From: Desarmillaria ectypa
Taxonomy: Eukaryota > Basidiomycota > Agaricomycetes > Agaricales > Physalacriaceae
Assembly: GCA_030407005.1 (NCBI GenBank)
Contig: JAUDYN010000008.1
Span: forward strand, 2,108,001-2,172,000
DNA: 64,000 nucleotides
Direction of reading: 5' to 3'
Shown: positions 50,819 through 62,625 of the stretch, piece after piece
Numbering within the stretch: the first letter of the stretch is position 1
Layout: each line of letters opens with the position of its first letter
Made by a program: the position numbers and the translations under genes
The notes under the pieces: model-generated
Database searches by the model: none
Told to the model about the DNA's origin: nothing
The model's input: the letters and a program-made list of their open reading frames with translations, nothing else

Positions 50819-52956
50819 TCATCGACCGCCCCATGGACTTTGATAAGATCCCCCGTATTGCACCGACGACATACGTTGGCTATGTGGTTCCGGCTGTGGA
50901 TCGTACAACTGGGCCTGGGTAGGCACCTGTGGTTGATCGTAATATGGTTCTGACGAAGTGCAGTTGTACTGTGGCGGCAGACTATATCGCGGAGGGTTTG
51001 CTGCATTAAGCTGCATATCCACGGGAGGCGATGGCGACGACACTGGACGATAAGATGTGTTGCCCTGCTTTCTCCGCCGAGTCATGAAAAAAGCGCACAC
51101 CATAAGGAGGAGGCCAAGACCGAGAGCACCGGCGGCGATACCAAAATATACGGCCCTAGGAAGACCACCACCACTGCCACTGGAAGTTGGTCCACTGAGG
51201 GTCTGGCGGCCCGTAGTATCATTACCATTCAGACGAACAGCGACGAAATCGGAATGTGCTGCAATCCATTAGAATTTATGGAAAAGAGAAGACCGCGAAA
51301 CATACCCTCGGTTGGGTCGGTCGTGGATAGGAATTGAAGGTAAGGATCTCCACGATTGCTGGTATTGTTTCCATCAGCTACGAAGTCTCCAAAGTTGAAG
51401 ACAGCGTAAACATTGCGAACTGAGATACTGAATGTCAGTGTGAAGCATGCTTATAACCAATGCATTGCTCACGGAACGACATTCCGAGAATCATATCGTA
51501 CGTTTGTTCACCCGACGTTGAAAAACTGATAGGTTGAAACTTTAATATGTGCAGTCAATGTCAATAAAGTGCTTGGGAGCGGTTTGTACGCACCGAGCCT
51601 ATGCATGACGATTGACCTTGTGAATTCACAACACCAGTCAATCCTAATAGAGATGGATCCCTGGAAAAGTTGTTAGGCGTGTAATAACGGAGAGAACAAG
51701 AGGCCATACATCGTAGCGTCCAGGGGATGTATATGGTAGCTATTACCACTAAATTTGAATGTAATGTTTACTTCTTCATCGCAAGGTACAATCCATGCTT
51801 CGCCAATACCTGTTATGTTATGGTACTCTGCACCAGAGAAGCGACTGTATATCGCGTCCGCAACAGATCTGATTCAAACAGGTAAACTCATCAGACTTTC
51901 CCCTGAAGCGAGGGACCATATTCACGTACTTGGGTACCTGACTCAACGAAAAACCAGTGTCTACAACGACAGTAGCCTGCTTTGAATTCGATGTCCGATC
52001 CACCTCGGTGGTAATAGATACTGGCTGCCCGTCTGGCCCTAGTAAGCCGTCTTGGTCCAATAGGACCTGGAAATGCTGATCACTGAATTCGCGGACAGGG
52101 ACTATGGTGACCTCTAGCTTCGGTTGACTCTCAACATTACTATAGCCGTCTAAAAGATCTCCGATGGATATGTCACCGGGAAAGACGTCGGTTGGATCTA
52201 CACCAACATGAGTTACTGGCTACTGAATAAAATGATTATTGACAAACCTTGAGTGCGTCCCAGAAGCACCGTCAAATAGTTTGGAGTTGAAGTGTTTTGT
52301 AGAAATATACGGTCCAGCACCGCATATCCGACTGAGGCATTTAGTGTAATGTAAATGTTGGAACCAGACGTAGGTCCAAGGCCTATCAGTCCTGCTCCTT
52401 TCTTGTTGTCGCCGTCGGGCGTGACTTCCACTGCATTTCTGGGTAAGAAAAATGTGATAATGAGGAATAACAGAAGGATAACGCACGGAACGCTTGATCC
52501 TGTACGGTGTATCCGGCGAATTGAAGAGTTGAAGTTTTTATGGGACCTGGTAATAGTAAGAACGGAGAAACGGAGACTTGGATTGCTGAATAACTGAGAC
52601 CCACCTTTCACTCCGCCAACAGCGTAGCTGACTCCAGAAGTCGCACCAGTGTCAACACTATCCGTAATACTGCCTGCAACCCACAAATCTGAACTAAGAC
52701 GACCATGAGTGCGGAGAAAATGTACTACAGGGATAGTAACCTACCTCCCAGTATCGACTAGCGCTGTAAAAACCTCCCCACCAAGCGTTAAGTTCGTATA
52801 ATAGCTAATGTCCGCATTATTGCTCAAGGTAGCAGTCCCGTTTATGTTTCCCCGTCGTAGGAGTTCATGTCGAGTGCGTCGGCCTTCAATCTTTAGCTGC
52901 AATCCAGAGGAGTAGGCGGCAAGGTATAGCAAGGCCAAAAATGCCGTAGTGGCCAT
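50819..52956 (-). CDS. Membrane-tailed aspartic protease B (A1 family)
   Basis: The start at 52956 gives a signal peptide (MATTAFLALLYLAAYSSGLQ). The first active-site Asp is in ALVDTGSSDLWVAG, formed across an intron; the second is in VVVDTGFSLSQVP. A Ser/Gly linker is followed by a single transmembrane helix (about 51135-51070, ending LLLMVCAFFMTRRRKQ) and a Pro/Gln/Tyr-rich cytosolic tail with SSVQYGGSYQ. This is a pepsin-like protease held in the plasma membrane or endomembranes, resembling fungal yapsins in topology but with a true membrane helix rather than a GPI signal. Eight or more short introns. It is a tandem neighbour and paralogue of protease A, with the same exon style, the same D-S/T-G pair and the same tail layout. 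Confidence 0.85.
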
Positions 52957-53516
52957 AGTGGTAGGAAGACGAGAATAGACACTTGGTTTTACCCCCCTGG
53001 CATTATTATTTCGAACTAGAGGAAAAATGGCAGTGTGCGGCAAGACATGCCAAAGTTTGAAACCCCCCGACGTGACCCTGAGCTAAGACACGGGCGCTCT
53101 GGTCCGATCCTTGTCAGTATCCCCCTGCCAGAGGCAATGCGTGGCCGTCACAGAAGCGTACTCTCGAAGACCCTCGGATGCATGAAAGCAGTACGTCTCC
53201 AACAAGAGGTTAGTATTTTCAAATGGACATCTACATTCGGTTATTTCGCAAATCCGGAACGTGTATGCACCCCACGTGGACATGGTGGCGGTACCAAACC
53301 AAAAAAGGACTCAAGAAACATTTACTACCGCGTCTGTGGGGTGTCTTGGTGCGGATGATTGTTGTCGCATAGTAGATGATGATTCTTGTTGTGGAGCACT
53401 GGAGCGGTAAGACTTGGTCGAAGGACAAAGAAGAGGCGCATTCCGGAGGGTATAGAAGATATCTTGTTGAAAGCAAACGCGATGAAATACATAATACAAC
53501 GGTCAAGCCAGCAGCT
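52957..53516. other. Interval between the two aspartic protease genes
   Basis: About 0.56 kb; promoter of protease B and 3' UTR of protease A. No gene supported. Confidence 0.4.
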
Positions 53517-55443
53517 TCAATATGCCTTGTATCCTGCATTCCCATAGTGTCCAGCGTGTGGGTCATATGGAACGGAGACATCGACAGTACTCGAATTCCT
53601 CATCCCTTGGTCCTGCAATGGAAGATAGGACGTCGGCGCCGTCTTGTTCTTCTTGAACCAGCCCCCCTTCTTAGATGTTTTGGCTGCTTTGGCACCCTTG
53701 CGACGACAACAGCATCTCCAGATGATCAAACCGATGATAACAAGGATGGCCACAAGGCATCCGGCAAGGATATATGGCCATCGACTGAGAATCATCTCCT
53801 GATACTTCTTCTTCTTCTCCTCGGCTGAGACGGGCGAATGCTGCATGTCGGTGGTGGAAAGTAGATTCCATTTGGAATCGCCCGTGGTGTCCTTCCCTCC
53901 CAACCGGACTTTGATAAAGTCGTTATGAGCGTCCTCTACATTTGTGATAGAGAGAAGTTGAATAAACGGATCATTTGCTTTGTTACTATCATCAGCCCAG
54001 TTTCCGTAATTCATGAGCGTATATGTATTTCTTGAATAATCGTCAGTTTCTTGCAGCCATGCGCATCATATGCAACATACCTCACTGTCGCAACGTTAGT
54101 AATGATGTATATATGATAGTGTCGGCCACTCACGAAAGTTCATGCCCATGATCATATCATAATTTCCTAGAAGACTGAAGGCAGTGGTGATGGGTTGGAA
54201 AGCACCGATGCAAACTCTGGTGCCGTTGTCGTTCTTGATGTTAAAGTTGTCGTCAACGGTATCCAGTGGATGAACCGGGTAATTTTGGCCTCCGAAGTTG
54301 AACGAAATATTTAACATTTGGCCGCAAGGTACCGTCCACCACTCATTGTCGGAATCATATGAGGCACCCTGGACTCGACCATAGATAGCATCGGACAGGT
54401 CGCGGGGCACTTGGGTGAAGGTAAAACCAGAATCAAAGACGGCTACTAGCTGGCCACGCGGAGCTTTTGGTACAATAGAGTCAATTTGAATGACTTTGCC
54501 ATCAGGACCAATGACGCCATTGTTCTTGTCCGTCAACGCTTGCCAATGTTGTTCTGCAAAACATTCAATAAACATTCAAATCAGGAGCACAAGGTGACGA
54601 ACCGGACTCAAGGAGCTTATGCACTTCCTCGACGTCAATCTCCGGCATACTGGTAATACTATCGTAGCCGTCAACATACTCGGATATCGTCAATTGACCG
54701 GTGATGTTGCTCCCGGGATCGCCACTGCGATCAAGGAGGAAGGATATGAATTTGGAGGAAGAATTAGACACTTGAGAGAAAACATTGGTCAATACCGAGT
54801 CGCCGGAATCATTGTCGAGCTTATCAAGAATTCGGCTTCCTTCGTTGGGGCCGAGGCCCATGAGGCCGTCGTACCCTTGGCTGTGGATGTCGGAGGAGAA
54901 TGAGCTCGTGTCGGTGACGAGCACTGGTCAGATGTGAGCAGCCAAGTCACAATGAAGAAGTTTCGAACGCACAGAATGCTTGAGATGTGATGGAATAGTC
55001 ATAAAATTCTACAGGTGCGGTATGGATGTTGCCTGGGTATCGTCAGTCTAAAACAATCTAGCTCAGAGTGTACCTCTACGCACCTGCTGCCGATCCTATG
55101 GCATACGACAGTGTCAGAGACTTTCCTGTGTCCGTCGTTGTAGGTGTTTTCGTGGGAAAGTTAACCCAAAGGTCGGAACTAGGCAAAGGTCAACGAGGGG
55201 CAAGGCAGCCTATATTTGAATTCACCTTCCACTATCCAGTAATACAGAAACTTCTTGACCGGCAATAGTTATATTAGAATAATATTGTGCGTTTCCATAA
55301 TTTGACACGGGTATCGTTGTATTCGCTCGACGGCCCAGAGACCTTGGTTGATTCGTTGTCCGTACGTGTAGCGGTAGTTTCACGGCATGTGCCACGGAAT
55401 CGAAGATAGTAAGGATTAAAGATAGTGGGATCAGGGAGTGCAT
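53517..55443 (-). CDS. Membrane-tailed aspartic protease A (A1 family)
   Basis: The start at 55443 gives the signal peptide MHSLIPLSLILTIFDSVAHA; the frame is open further up to 55539, but that extension is less signal-like. The first catalytic motif, VLLDSGSSDLWV, is rebuilt across the first intron; the flap and GYDGLMGLGPNEGS region follow, and the second catalytic motif is AVFDSGFTFTQVP. Cysteines in VPCGQML and TRVCIGAF form the usual C-lobe disulphide. A transmembrane helix (ILAGCLVAILVIIGLIIW) and a Lys/Cys-rich cytosolic segment (CCCRRKGAKAAKTSKKGG) precede the end GYKAY. About 530 residues with several 45-60-nt introns. Secretory-pathway or surface proteolysis is inferred. Paralogue of protease B, same orientation. 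Confidence 0.87.
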
Positions 55444-56238
55444 GTAAAGGATTGTGAGCCCAGTGGGTCGAAAGGGATGGGAGGAGGAGGAGAAAAACGA
55501 AGTATGATGGTGGAAGTAGAATGACTTGGAAATTCGCACAGGTTTGATCGACGCCGCATGGGTCCCCCTATTTTTTCAGAAAATCTTTTCCTTTCGCTTC
55601 AAGAGGCTGTAAGTAAACCGACCAGTACATCGTACTGCTGTGTCCACTGAAAATTTATCTGATTTGTCCTCAGTACCTATAGGTTTCCTTGTCGCTGAAG
55701 AAATTGCACCTGGCCCTGGGGAATGCCAAGCACAGCCTGTGTAGCCGAGTGGGAACTGAATAAACCACAAGTCGAGATCATCATTCAGCGGCTGTAAGAG
55801 AACAGGATTGTCCAGCCAGGCTATGCCAAGACCTCTGATTTTCTAAGTACTTTTTGGCGGGTCGCTGACCGACTTAAAAAGGTTATTGGTCACAATTCAG
55901 AACGTTCAACGCAACTACGAAGTGTCCCGACAACAATGCGCCTTGTTTTCCTGGACAGAATTTAGAGGTTCGGGAAGTGGACCAGTGGTGATGATCGGGA
56001 TCTACAGAACTTTCAAGAACCGCAAGAGATATCAAATCAAAGGGTTGTATAAGATATCAATGCGGGCTTGATTGAAGGAGGTTATCTCCTGGTCCGAATC
56101 TGGTTTTCGGAACAGTCGAGAGCCAACAGACTGTCAGTGTCGGTGTGACCGGTAACGAGGGTGACAGATATCTACGTGATCGTGACATCACTGTATACAC
56201 AGCCACATCCAATCGACCACCTGCCCTCACCACGCGCC
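55444..56238. other. Divergent promoter interval (protease A and dynactin p62)
   Basis: About 0.8 kb. Small open stretches here lack motifs. Nothing else recognised. Confidence 0.4.
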
Positions 56239-58153
56239 ATGGCACCCAGTGTCCTCTACCACTGTTGTTGTCTTTCAAGCCCGTCAGTACCACCACCACC
56301 GCCTCATCTCGCCTCATCGTCGCACAGCTTCCACCCGTTACATTCCTTGTTCTTTTGTGAAGAATGCGACGCCGTACGCTGCAATCGCTGCGTTTCCGTC
56401 GAAGTCAGCGGGTACTACTGTCCCAACTGTCTCTTTGAGGTCCCCAGTGCTAGTGTTCGTGCAGAGAAGAACCGGTGCGTGTCCAAGCTCTGCTGCCGAA
56501 TGTGAATTTATAACAAAGACGTATTCAGATGCGCTAGGAATTGTTTCATGTGCCCTAATTGCCGCAACACGCTCTCTGTTGTATCCTCGGATCCACCGGA
56601 TCCAGGCGATGGAAGGTTGTCAATAACAATGAGCACTGTCGGTGAACCGCCGTTCTTTTTGTTCTGTAATCACTGTAGGTGGGACTCTGCAGAGGTGGGA
56701 ATAACGTTCGAGAAGCCAACGGGTCTCGCTGGTGCGTCGTCCTTTTTATCCTTCCATCCCTTATTCTAACTATCACTTTTAAGCTCAACTACAGAAATTC
56801 GAAGACTCGGCACCCGACTCTCTAGAATTCGAAAAGCTGAAAGAGCACTTTGAACCAGTTATACGCGCGTCTTCTCTTTCCGGTGTCAATTCCTCTGCTG
56901 TCCCAAGTAGCGCTGCGCACTCACATCACCTTCGCTCTAACTCAATAACAGCCGCTGCTTCAGCCGCGCTTTCGCGTGATATTCCTGGGGTTTCCAAGTA
57001 CACTCCTCATACGCGTTTAGGGAGGGGGGCTACGAAGGATAAGACACCAAATAAGGATGAGATGCCCGAGTATAAGAGCAGGATGGATATTGAGAGTGCG
57101 AGTCATTATGGCTCTGGTGGTGGCGATGTTGACGTAGACTTTATGAAACATCTGGAGAGTATATCTGAAGTGGCGAGTATGGAACAGCGGTGGACGTATA
57201 GTTGGGCGACGTCTTTGCAATCATCGTAAGTGCATATCGTGTCCTATGAACGTTGCATTCTAACTCCCACCTCCAGGGATTTGAGGCCTTTACGAATACC
57301 ACTGCATTCTAAGCGCTCTAAACGATGTCCAGAGTGCACACATATCCTCATCAAGCCTGAACAGAAGGCGCAGTCTGTGCGGTACAAGATTAAGCTTGTT
57401 GCGTCTAATTACCTGCCCGCTATCACGGTAGCCCTTCCACATCAACAGCAAGCACCTCCGGACGTAGCACGGCGAACGATGAACAGATCTACCGCATTTG
57501 CGGCTGTAGATGATGACGGCGCCGCGGCGGCCATGCACGCAGGAAAGACTTATCCTTTCCATTTGGCGTTAGCAAATCCGCTCTATGATCCTATTCAAGT
57601 CCGCCTTTCGGTTCAAAGAGTGCACGTTGCAGCGAGCGATGGCGAGAAGGCTCGTCGACCACCATTTTCTATTTCGTTGCCGACGTCAGTGTTTCCTATT
57701 GCCGCATTTGCTGAAGCTTGGGAGTACGAGGACGAGGATGAGGATATGGACATGTTTGGCCTGGATGACGATGAAATAGGGCTTCGTCCAGCTAGGGAGA
57801 AGGAAGGCAGGGGGAAGACCAAGACCGTCGGTGTTCTAGAGAAGCGGGCAAATGTCACTGTCGTTGGTGGCGAGGTGGTCCTCGGCAAAGAAGCACGAGG
57901 CAATGTCAAGGTTTGTCAAGGAAATGTCTAGAACCCTTTTTTGCTTATGACTTTTCAGTTCAACATGCTCGTCACATACACATACCGCTCGGACGATCCA
58001 ACGCCATTGGAAGGAAATGATGGACTTGACATTTCTCCGTCTAAAGGGTTGAAGCAGCCTCAGGCTGAAACCAAGACATTTGCTTTTTATACGGTAGTGG
58101 ACCTTGGGGCAGTCATATCTAGGCAAGAGCCCAAGGATGATACCGATTTTTAG
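56239..58153 (+). CDS. Dynactin subunit 4 (p62)
   Basis: Exons 56239-56474, 56529-56731, 56784-57225, 57277-57910 and 57959-58153 encode 569 residues. The N-terminal cysteine cluster (FFCEECDAVRCNRCVSVEV, YYCPNCLFEVP, CFMCPNCRNTL, FCNHCRWDSAEVGITFEKP) and the following TGLAAQLQKFEDSAPDSLEF are the signature of the dynactin p62 family, which caps the pointed end of the Arp1 filament and helps cargo binding by dynein. A further zinc pair is SKRCPECTHILIKPEQ. The C-terminus is beta-rich. The second intron uses a plain AAG acceptor at 56781-56783; the later CAG at 56792-56794 would break the frame. A Gly/Asp-rich insertion (EYEDEDEDMDMFGLDDDE) is seen near residue 435. Confidence 0.92.
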
Positions 58154-58411
58154 TCGAATCCTATTGCAAGGATTTTTGTTAATTACTGGCATTTATATAA
58201 AACCTCGCAAAGGCAAGAAGTTCCCACATTGACATGGCGACCTTGACGACCTTGTCCATAAGCATCAGCTGCGGGGTTCCTTCATTCTTCCATTTCTTCA
58301 TTCATTATTGCTGTCATTCTTTAACTTTCTACTTTACTACTACTCCACATCTTGCCAGGTGCAGGATTGTCTCCCTCTTTTTCACTTATTGACAAAAAGC
58401 CACGGCCGAAG

Positions 58412-59329
58412 ATGGCATCGACGTCGTCCAATATTTTAACCCCTGAACAACGGCCAGAGGCGGGACCTTTGCCTGTGAAGCGAGGAGAATTTGGATTTAT
58501 AGAGGAGCTCCATGGGCAGAGAGAGCAGGCGAGAGCGACCACACCAATTTCGACTCTTCCAATACGGCATCCTGCTGATAGGGACGTTGTTCCTGACATA
58601 ATCGCCACTCCCGCAAATCCAACACCTTCCTCACCTTCATCCGACAATCCTTCCTGGTCCAGAAAGCCTTTTCTCACCTTTTGGAAGCGCAATACAACGT
58701 TCGGCGGAGTGCAGCTGAGGACCCTGTTGGCTTTCTTGGCACAGCTATTCCTCCTGATTGGAACCATATCGGCATGGGTTGCTGCGGCACAATACTTGTC
58801 ACGGGCAGCAGCAGGAGGTCCGATGGCCAACAGCTCGGTCATTTTTGTTCATGTTATTGTCGCAGTGGGCGTCCTGGGTCAGCTCCTATTCCTCGAGCGT
58901 CGCATATTCCGCTTGCGCGCTGAGAGGTACGCTTTCTTGCACTCAGGTGAGGTTCTCCCTACCTCTCGTAGGCGGACGTCCGTTAGCACGTCCATGTCAT
59001 ACGCGCCTTGGCATCGGCCACCACTGCCAACATACGCTGCTGCCCTCGCACAGAGCGGGGTCGGTACAGGCGATGTCGAAGATCACATTATAGCGGCACC
59101 TCCTCCCCCGGCATATGGAAACACGCGCGGGAGTACCCTTTTGCTAAGCGGGTTCCTTAGAGACAGCTTGAGGGCACAACGGTCGATATCTGTCCATAGC
59201 AGCAGACCTTTGAGTTATGTGAGCCGAGATGAGCAGTGGGAAGCAGTTCAGGACGCGGAGAGGGCGAGAAAGTTGGAAGAAACGCTGGCCAGGCTGGAAC
59301 GACCAACATCGTATACGCGTGCACGTTGA
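58412..59329 (+). CDS. Unrecognised protein with two transmembrane helices
   Basis: A single uninterrupted exon of 305 residues starts at MASTSSNILTPEQRPEAG. The first hundred residues are disordered and Pro/Ser/Thr-rich. Two hydrophobic helices follow at about residues 103-127 (LAFLAQLFLLIGTISAWVA) and 141-161 (SVIFVHVIVAVGVLGQLLFL), then a basic RRIFRLRAERYAF and a disordered tail with PPPPAYG, a PY-like motif that could recruit a WW-domain ubiquitin ligase, and an acidic/basic coiled end. No family recognised. Absence of introns is unusual here. The frame is open upstream to 58352 without an ATG. Likely a small fungal membrane protein; nothing more can be said. Confidence 0.7.
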   Translation: MASTSSNILTPEQRPEAGPLPVKRGEFGFIEELHGQREQARATTPISTLPIRHPADRDVVPDIIATPANPTPSSPSSDNPSWSRKPFLTFWKRNTTFGGVQLRTLLAFLAQLFLLIGTISAWVAAAQYLSRAAAGGPMANSSVIFVHVIVAVGVLGQLLFLERRIFRLRAERYAFLHSGEVLPTSRRRTSVSTSMSYAPWHRPPLPTYAAALAQSGVGTGDVEDHIIAAPPPPAYGNTRGSTLLLSGFLRDSLRAQRSISVHSSRPLSYVSRDEQWEAVQDAERARKLEETLARLERPTSYTRAR

Positions 59330-59828
59330 AGGTTCGCCTTTATTTCTATCGCATATTTCGGACCCGACGCTAACCAAGGTCCGTTGCTTTCATTATTGCC
59401 ACAATTGACAAACGTTTACTTTTTCCGGAACAATTAATGACACAGATCGATCACCTCATGTTTTGCACAGACACAAGGGCTGTTGGAAGCATATTGACCA
59501 TCTTTCGCGTTGATTCGGTGCAATTGCCTTTGTATCTTGGACTTAATCTACTCACAGCTTTTGTGTATCAATCAGCCAAACAATGAACCCCGTTAAACAA
59601 GGATCTCCCTGATACGGTTTGATTCCGTCAAGTTCTCCTGATCGATGCCTTTCATGTTCGAGTCATTTGCTTACTAACTTTGCAAGGCAGTTCATGACTC
59701 ACATCCAACTTATGCGGACCTCAGTGTCTTTGGAAGGTGGTTGCTGACATATAATGAAACCATGTTTCATATATTAAGAGGGTCTATATCCGGTCAGTGA
59801 CTATTTCCTCCCCCTCCCATCCTCCACA
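59330..59828. other. Interval upstream of the arrestin-like gene
   Basis: About 0.5 kb between two genes in the same direction; no gene or repeat recognised. Confidence 0.4.
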
Positions 59829-61292
59829 ATGTCGACAGAAATGTATAGGCTACCAGGTCCATCAACGATATCTCCTCCTCCCTACTCCAAAACTGTCCCG
59901 CCCCCACATTATTCCTGCGACCCCTCACAAGGCGAGCGACGGGTTGAACATACACCTCGTTCGGGACCTCGTGTCCCAAGTGGCACTTTTATTAAAAAAC
60001 GAGGCAGCCTAACCGTCGTTTTGACAGAACAGGAGGATGGCACCACCTCTCCGGCATACGGTCGCGAAGCTGATATACATGGCGCATTACTCCTCGAGAA
60101 GGTCGACGCGATTCTGCATGTTAATATTAAAGTACTTGTGCCCGCCTTCACATATTTGCATGCTTTGACTTATCTCCCATTGTAGATTGAAGGCAGGCTA
60201 GACATAATGACTTCGGAAGGTGGCGCAAGGTCACTTGTGACTGTTGACGACACGGAGACCCTGTGGACATTCGACCGAACGAAGAAAGAGCCATGTCCTA
60301 GCTCACTATCCTTTTCTCGGGCCTTTCCATCAACGTTCAAAGATAGCGACAAATCATATCCTTTACCGCCTAGTTTCAGGGCTTCTTTTCCCGGCACACC
60401 AGGGCTACATGTCACGTCTTTGTATACCCTAGTCGTCCAAGTCACTTCTATCCGCCATCCTAAATTTGGCTTTTTCGCCAAGACAAAAACGTACGTCCAC
60501 ATTGTCTGGACTTCATGTCAGTCAGTCTAAACAAATCAATACAGTCTCCGCATCCCGATAATCTATGCCCCACGAACACGGCCGAATCGTCCCATACTAT
60601 CTATACCTCTCTTCTACAGTGTGAAGTCTTCTCCCGAAGAATGGACACAATCGCTCGCAATGATGAAAACCAAAAGCCGAGTGACCACAGTATCAATAGA
60701 GTCTAACGTATGTCTATCCTAACATGTATTAGTACGGTTTACTAACGCTCTTATCACAGCTATTTATACCGTCTGTGCAGATCTTCTCCTTCTCCGACAT
60801 CATTCCCTTCCATGTCCAACTCAGCGGCCCTCTATTATCTCTGCGCCAGTTCTTCCCTGAGGTCTCATCTTCATCCTGCTCACAACAACAGTCATCTGTA
60901 ACTGTCACCATCCTCCGTCAAATCTCTGTTGATGTGCGAGGTACGCGATCTTGGAGGAACACGACCATCGGGGAGGGAAAGATACGTCCGGTGCCGCCGG
61001 CTTCACACTCGCAGTCTGGCAACTCCCAAGAGGAAAGTCTTGATTGGGAGGGTGAAGTGCAGTGTTTACCGAGCGTCAACATCGGTGGGTTCTCTACCTC
61101 GGGCGCCGCAGTGAAGGTGGGTTACTTGATGCTTCATCTTCTGTTGATGTGATCTTGATCTCTTTTTAGGATTTCATTGTAGTGACGCTAACCCCACCGA
61201 CGAACTCCCTTTTCCTTCCTACGATCAACTCTATTCCTATACGCTTGGTAACAGATGCTTGGATTGATACCCATGATCGAACATATTCGTGA
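59829..61292 (+). CDS. Arrestin-fold-like protein
   Basis: Exons 59829-60131, 60186-60490, 60545-60707, 60760-61116 and 61170-61292 encode 416 residues. A Pro/Ser-rich head (GPSTISPPPYSKTVPPPHYS, with a PPPY motif) precedes beta-rich segments: GALLLEKVDAILHVNIKIEG, SLSFSRAFPSTFKD, LHVTSLYTLVVQVTSIRHPK, then a middle part ending IPIIYAPRTRPNRPIL and a second lobe with FIPSVQIFSFSDIIPFHVQL, SVTVTILRQISVDVRG and a final DFIVVTLTPP. The order and strand pattern resemble the alpha-arrestin N and C lobes found in many Agaricomycete proteins, adaptors for Rsp5-type ligases. I judge this by pattern rather than a diagnostic motif, so the fold call is moderate. Ends 397 bp before the convergent fasciclin gene. 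Confidence 0.65.
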
Positions 61293-61689
61293 CTGGGACG
61301 CTTGCTTGTGATTTGGGATGACATGGGGTTTCGAAGGTATAATAACAACCCCAGTCGGTAATATTGTATCTAGTAGTCATATGTGTACGGAAAGGTACAC
61401 TTATTATGATAATATCTTTTGACGTAGAAGCCGTCACGCGTCTATTTAAGTTGGAGCGAAGAAGCTCAAATATCTAGTGCTAGAGGCCTCCGCTTGGCAA
61501 TCGCTGATGAGTGACTAGAAAAGTCCCAGGTTGCGGAGAGTATATAGCGTACTTCTGGCCGCTAGTAGATTGTTGATACGGACGTAGGGGAGAACCGGAC
61601 ATGGTTGGATATAACAGTCTGAGGACTAGAGGTATACAGTTGTCGTAGATTATACAATATGGTTGTGCATAGGCAAAAGAGAAAACCAA
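61293..61689. other. Convergent intergenic interval
   Basis: About 0.4 kb of 3' UTR space between the arrestin-like and fasciclin genes; nothing else seen. Confidence 0.4.
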
Positions 61690-62392
61690 TTAGTCGACAG
61701 AAATAGTTCCGTCAATAAGATATATAACACCGTTTCCAGCCTAAGAGAAGGTAAGTATCAGATAAAGCCAGGATTGACAAGACGCACCTCTTTGATATCC
61801 TTGATACGGATGTCGCCGTTGATGACTATCTGGTCATCACCCTTCACCTCGAATTCCACCGACTTCCCATCGAGTAAAGTCTTGTACGTCACCGACATAT
61901 GCAGGTCCAGCGGGGATTTCTGATAAAACCTTCAGCAACCGCCAAGGTCACAAAAGAACCGCCGCGAATACCGGGATAATATGGGCAGAAACCCATCTCT
62001 CAACGTTCTTCTTCGACTCCCTGTCAAATTGTTCCTCCGTGATCTCAATGCCCTCGTCAATGTTTGCCGGTCCTTGGTGTCTGCGTTGACAATGTTGGTA
62101 TTGACCACATGTAAAAGGAGCCTGACACTCACGGTTTCCTCGCTAGAGCCATCACAGCCTTATTCGTCGGTACCAATACCGTCAACCGGGAATTCTCGTC
62201 CTCGAACATCTTACTCAGTTCCAGTTCACGAGCGTAAGAGTAGAAAATGGACGCAGAGGATTCGATGGTCAACAGGTCGCTGAGAAGCGGCTTGGTCGTC
62301 GTCAGGGGGGTGTAATCGGAGTTCATGGGTACTTGCTCTCCAAGGGCAGATATGAAAGGTAGAGCGAAGAAGGAGAGAACGGAAAGACGCAT
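61690..62392 (-). CDS. Secreted fasciclin (FAS1) domain protein
   Basis: Exons 62392-62133, 62080-61972, 61919-61788 and 61740-61690 encode 183 residues. A signal peptide (MRLSVLSFFALPFISALG) leads into one FAS1 domain: LLSDLLTIESSASIFYSYA, the H1 motif-like LTVLVPTNKAVMALARK, EEQFDRESKKNVERWVSAHI, then IVINGDIRIKDIKEAGNGVI and the closing IYLIDGTISVD. FAS1 proteins mediate cell adhesion at the wall. It lacks a GPI-type tail, so it is probably freely secreted or wall-held. Introns are 47-52 nt. Next to glucoamylase copy 2, with 233 bp between its ATG and that gene's stop, same orientation. Confidence 0.88.
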
Positions 62393-62625
62393 GGATGTAG
62401 TGATGATAGGTAGGAAGAGTACTGTCTGAGGTCATTTATTTGGCTGCAGCCATGAGCCTGCCGTCTCGGCTTCGTAGACATGTTCCCCACGAGCCTGGCA
62501 AGTATATTTTCCATTCATCCACCGGTAAACGGTTGTTTCCATTCTCCGGTACATAGTTATTACAGGTTCTTTTTGCAGAAACGGGTCACAAACAGAGTCA
62601 TTCAGCAAGGAGAGGCTCAAACTTA

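Noticed and set aside
56792..56794. CAG acceptor at the second dynactin intron
   Set aside because: It would shift the frame; the plain AAG at 56781-56783 restores the conserved LAAQLQKFEDSAPD.
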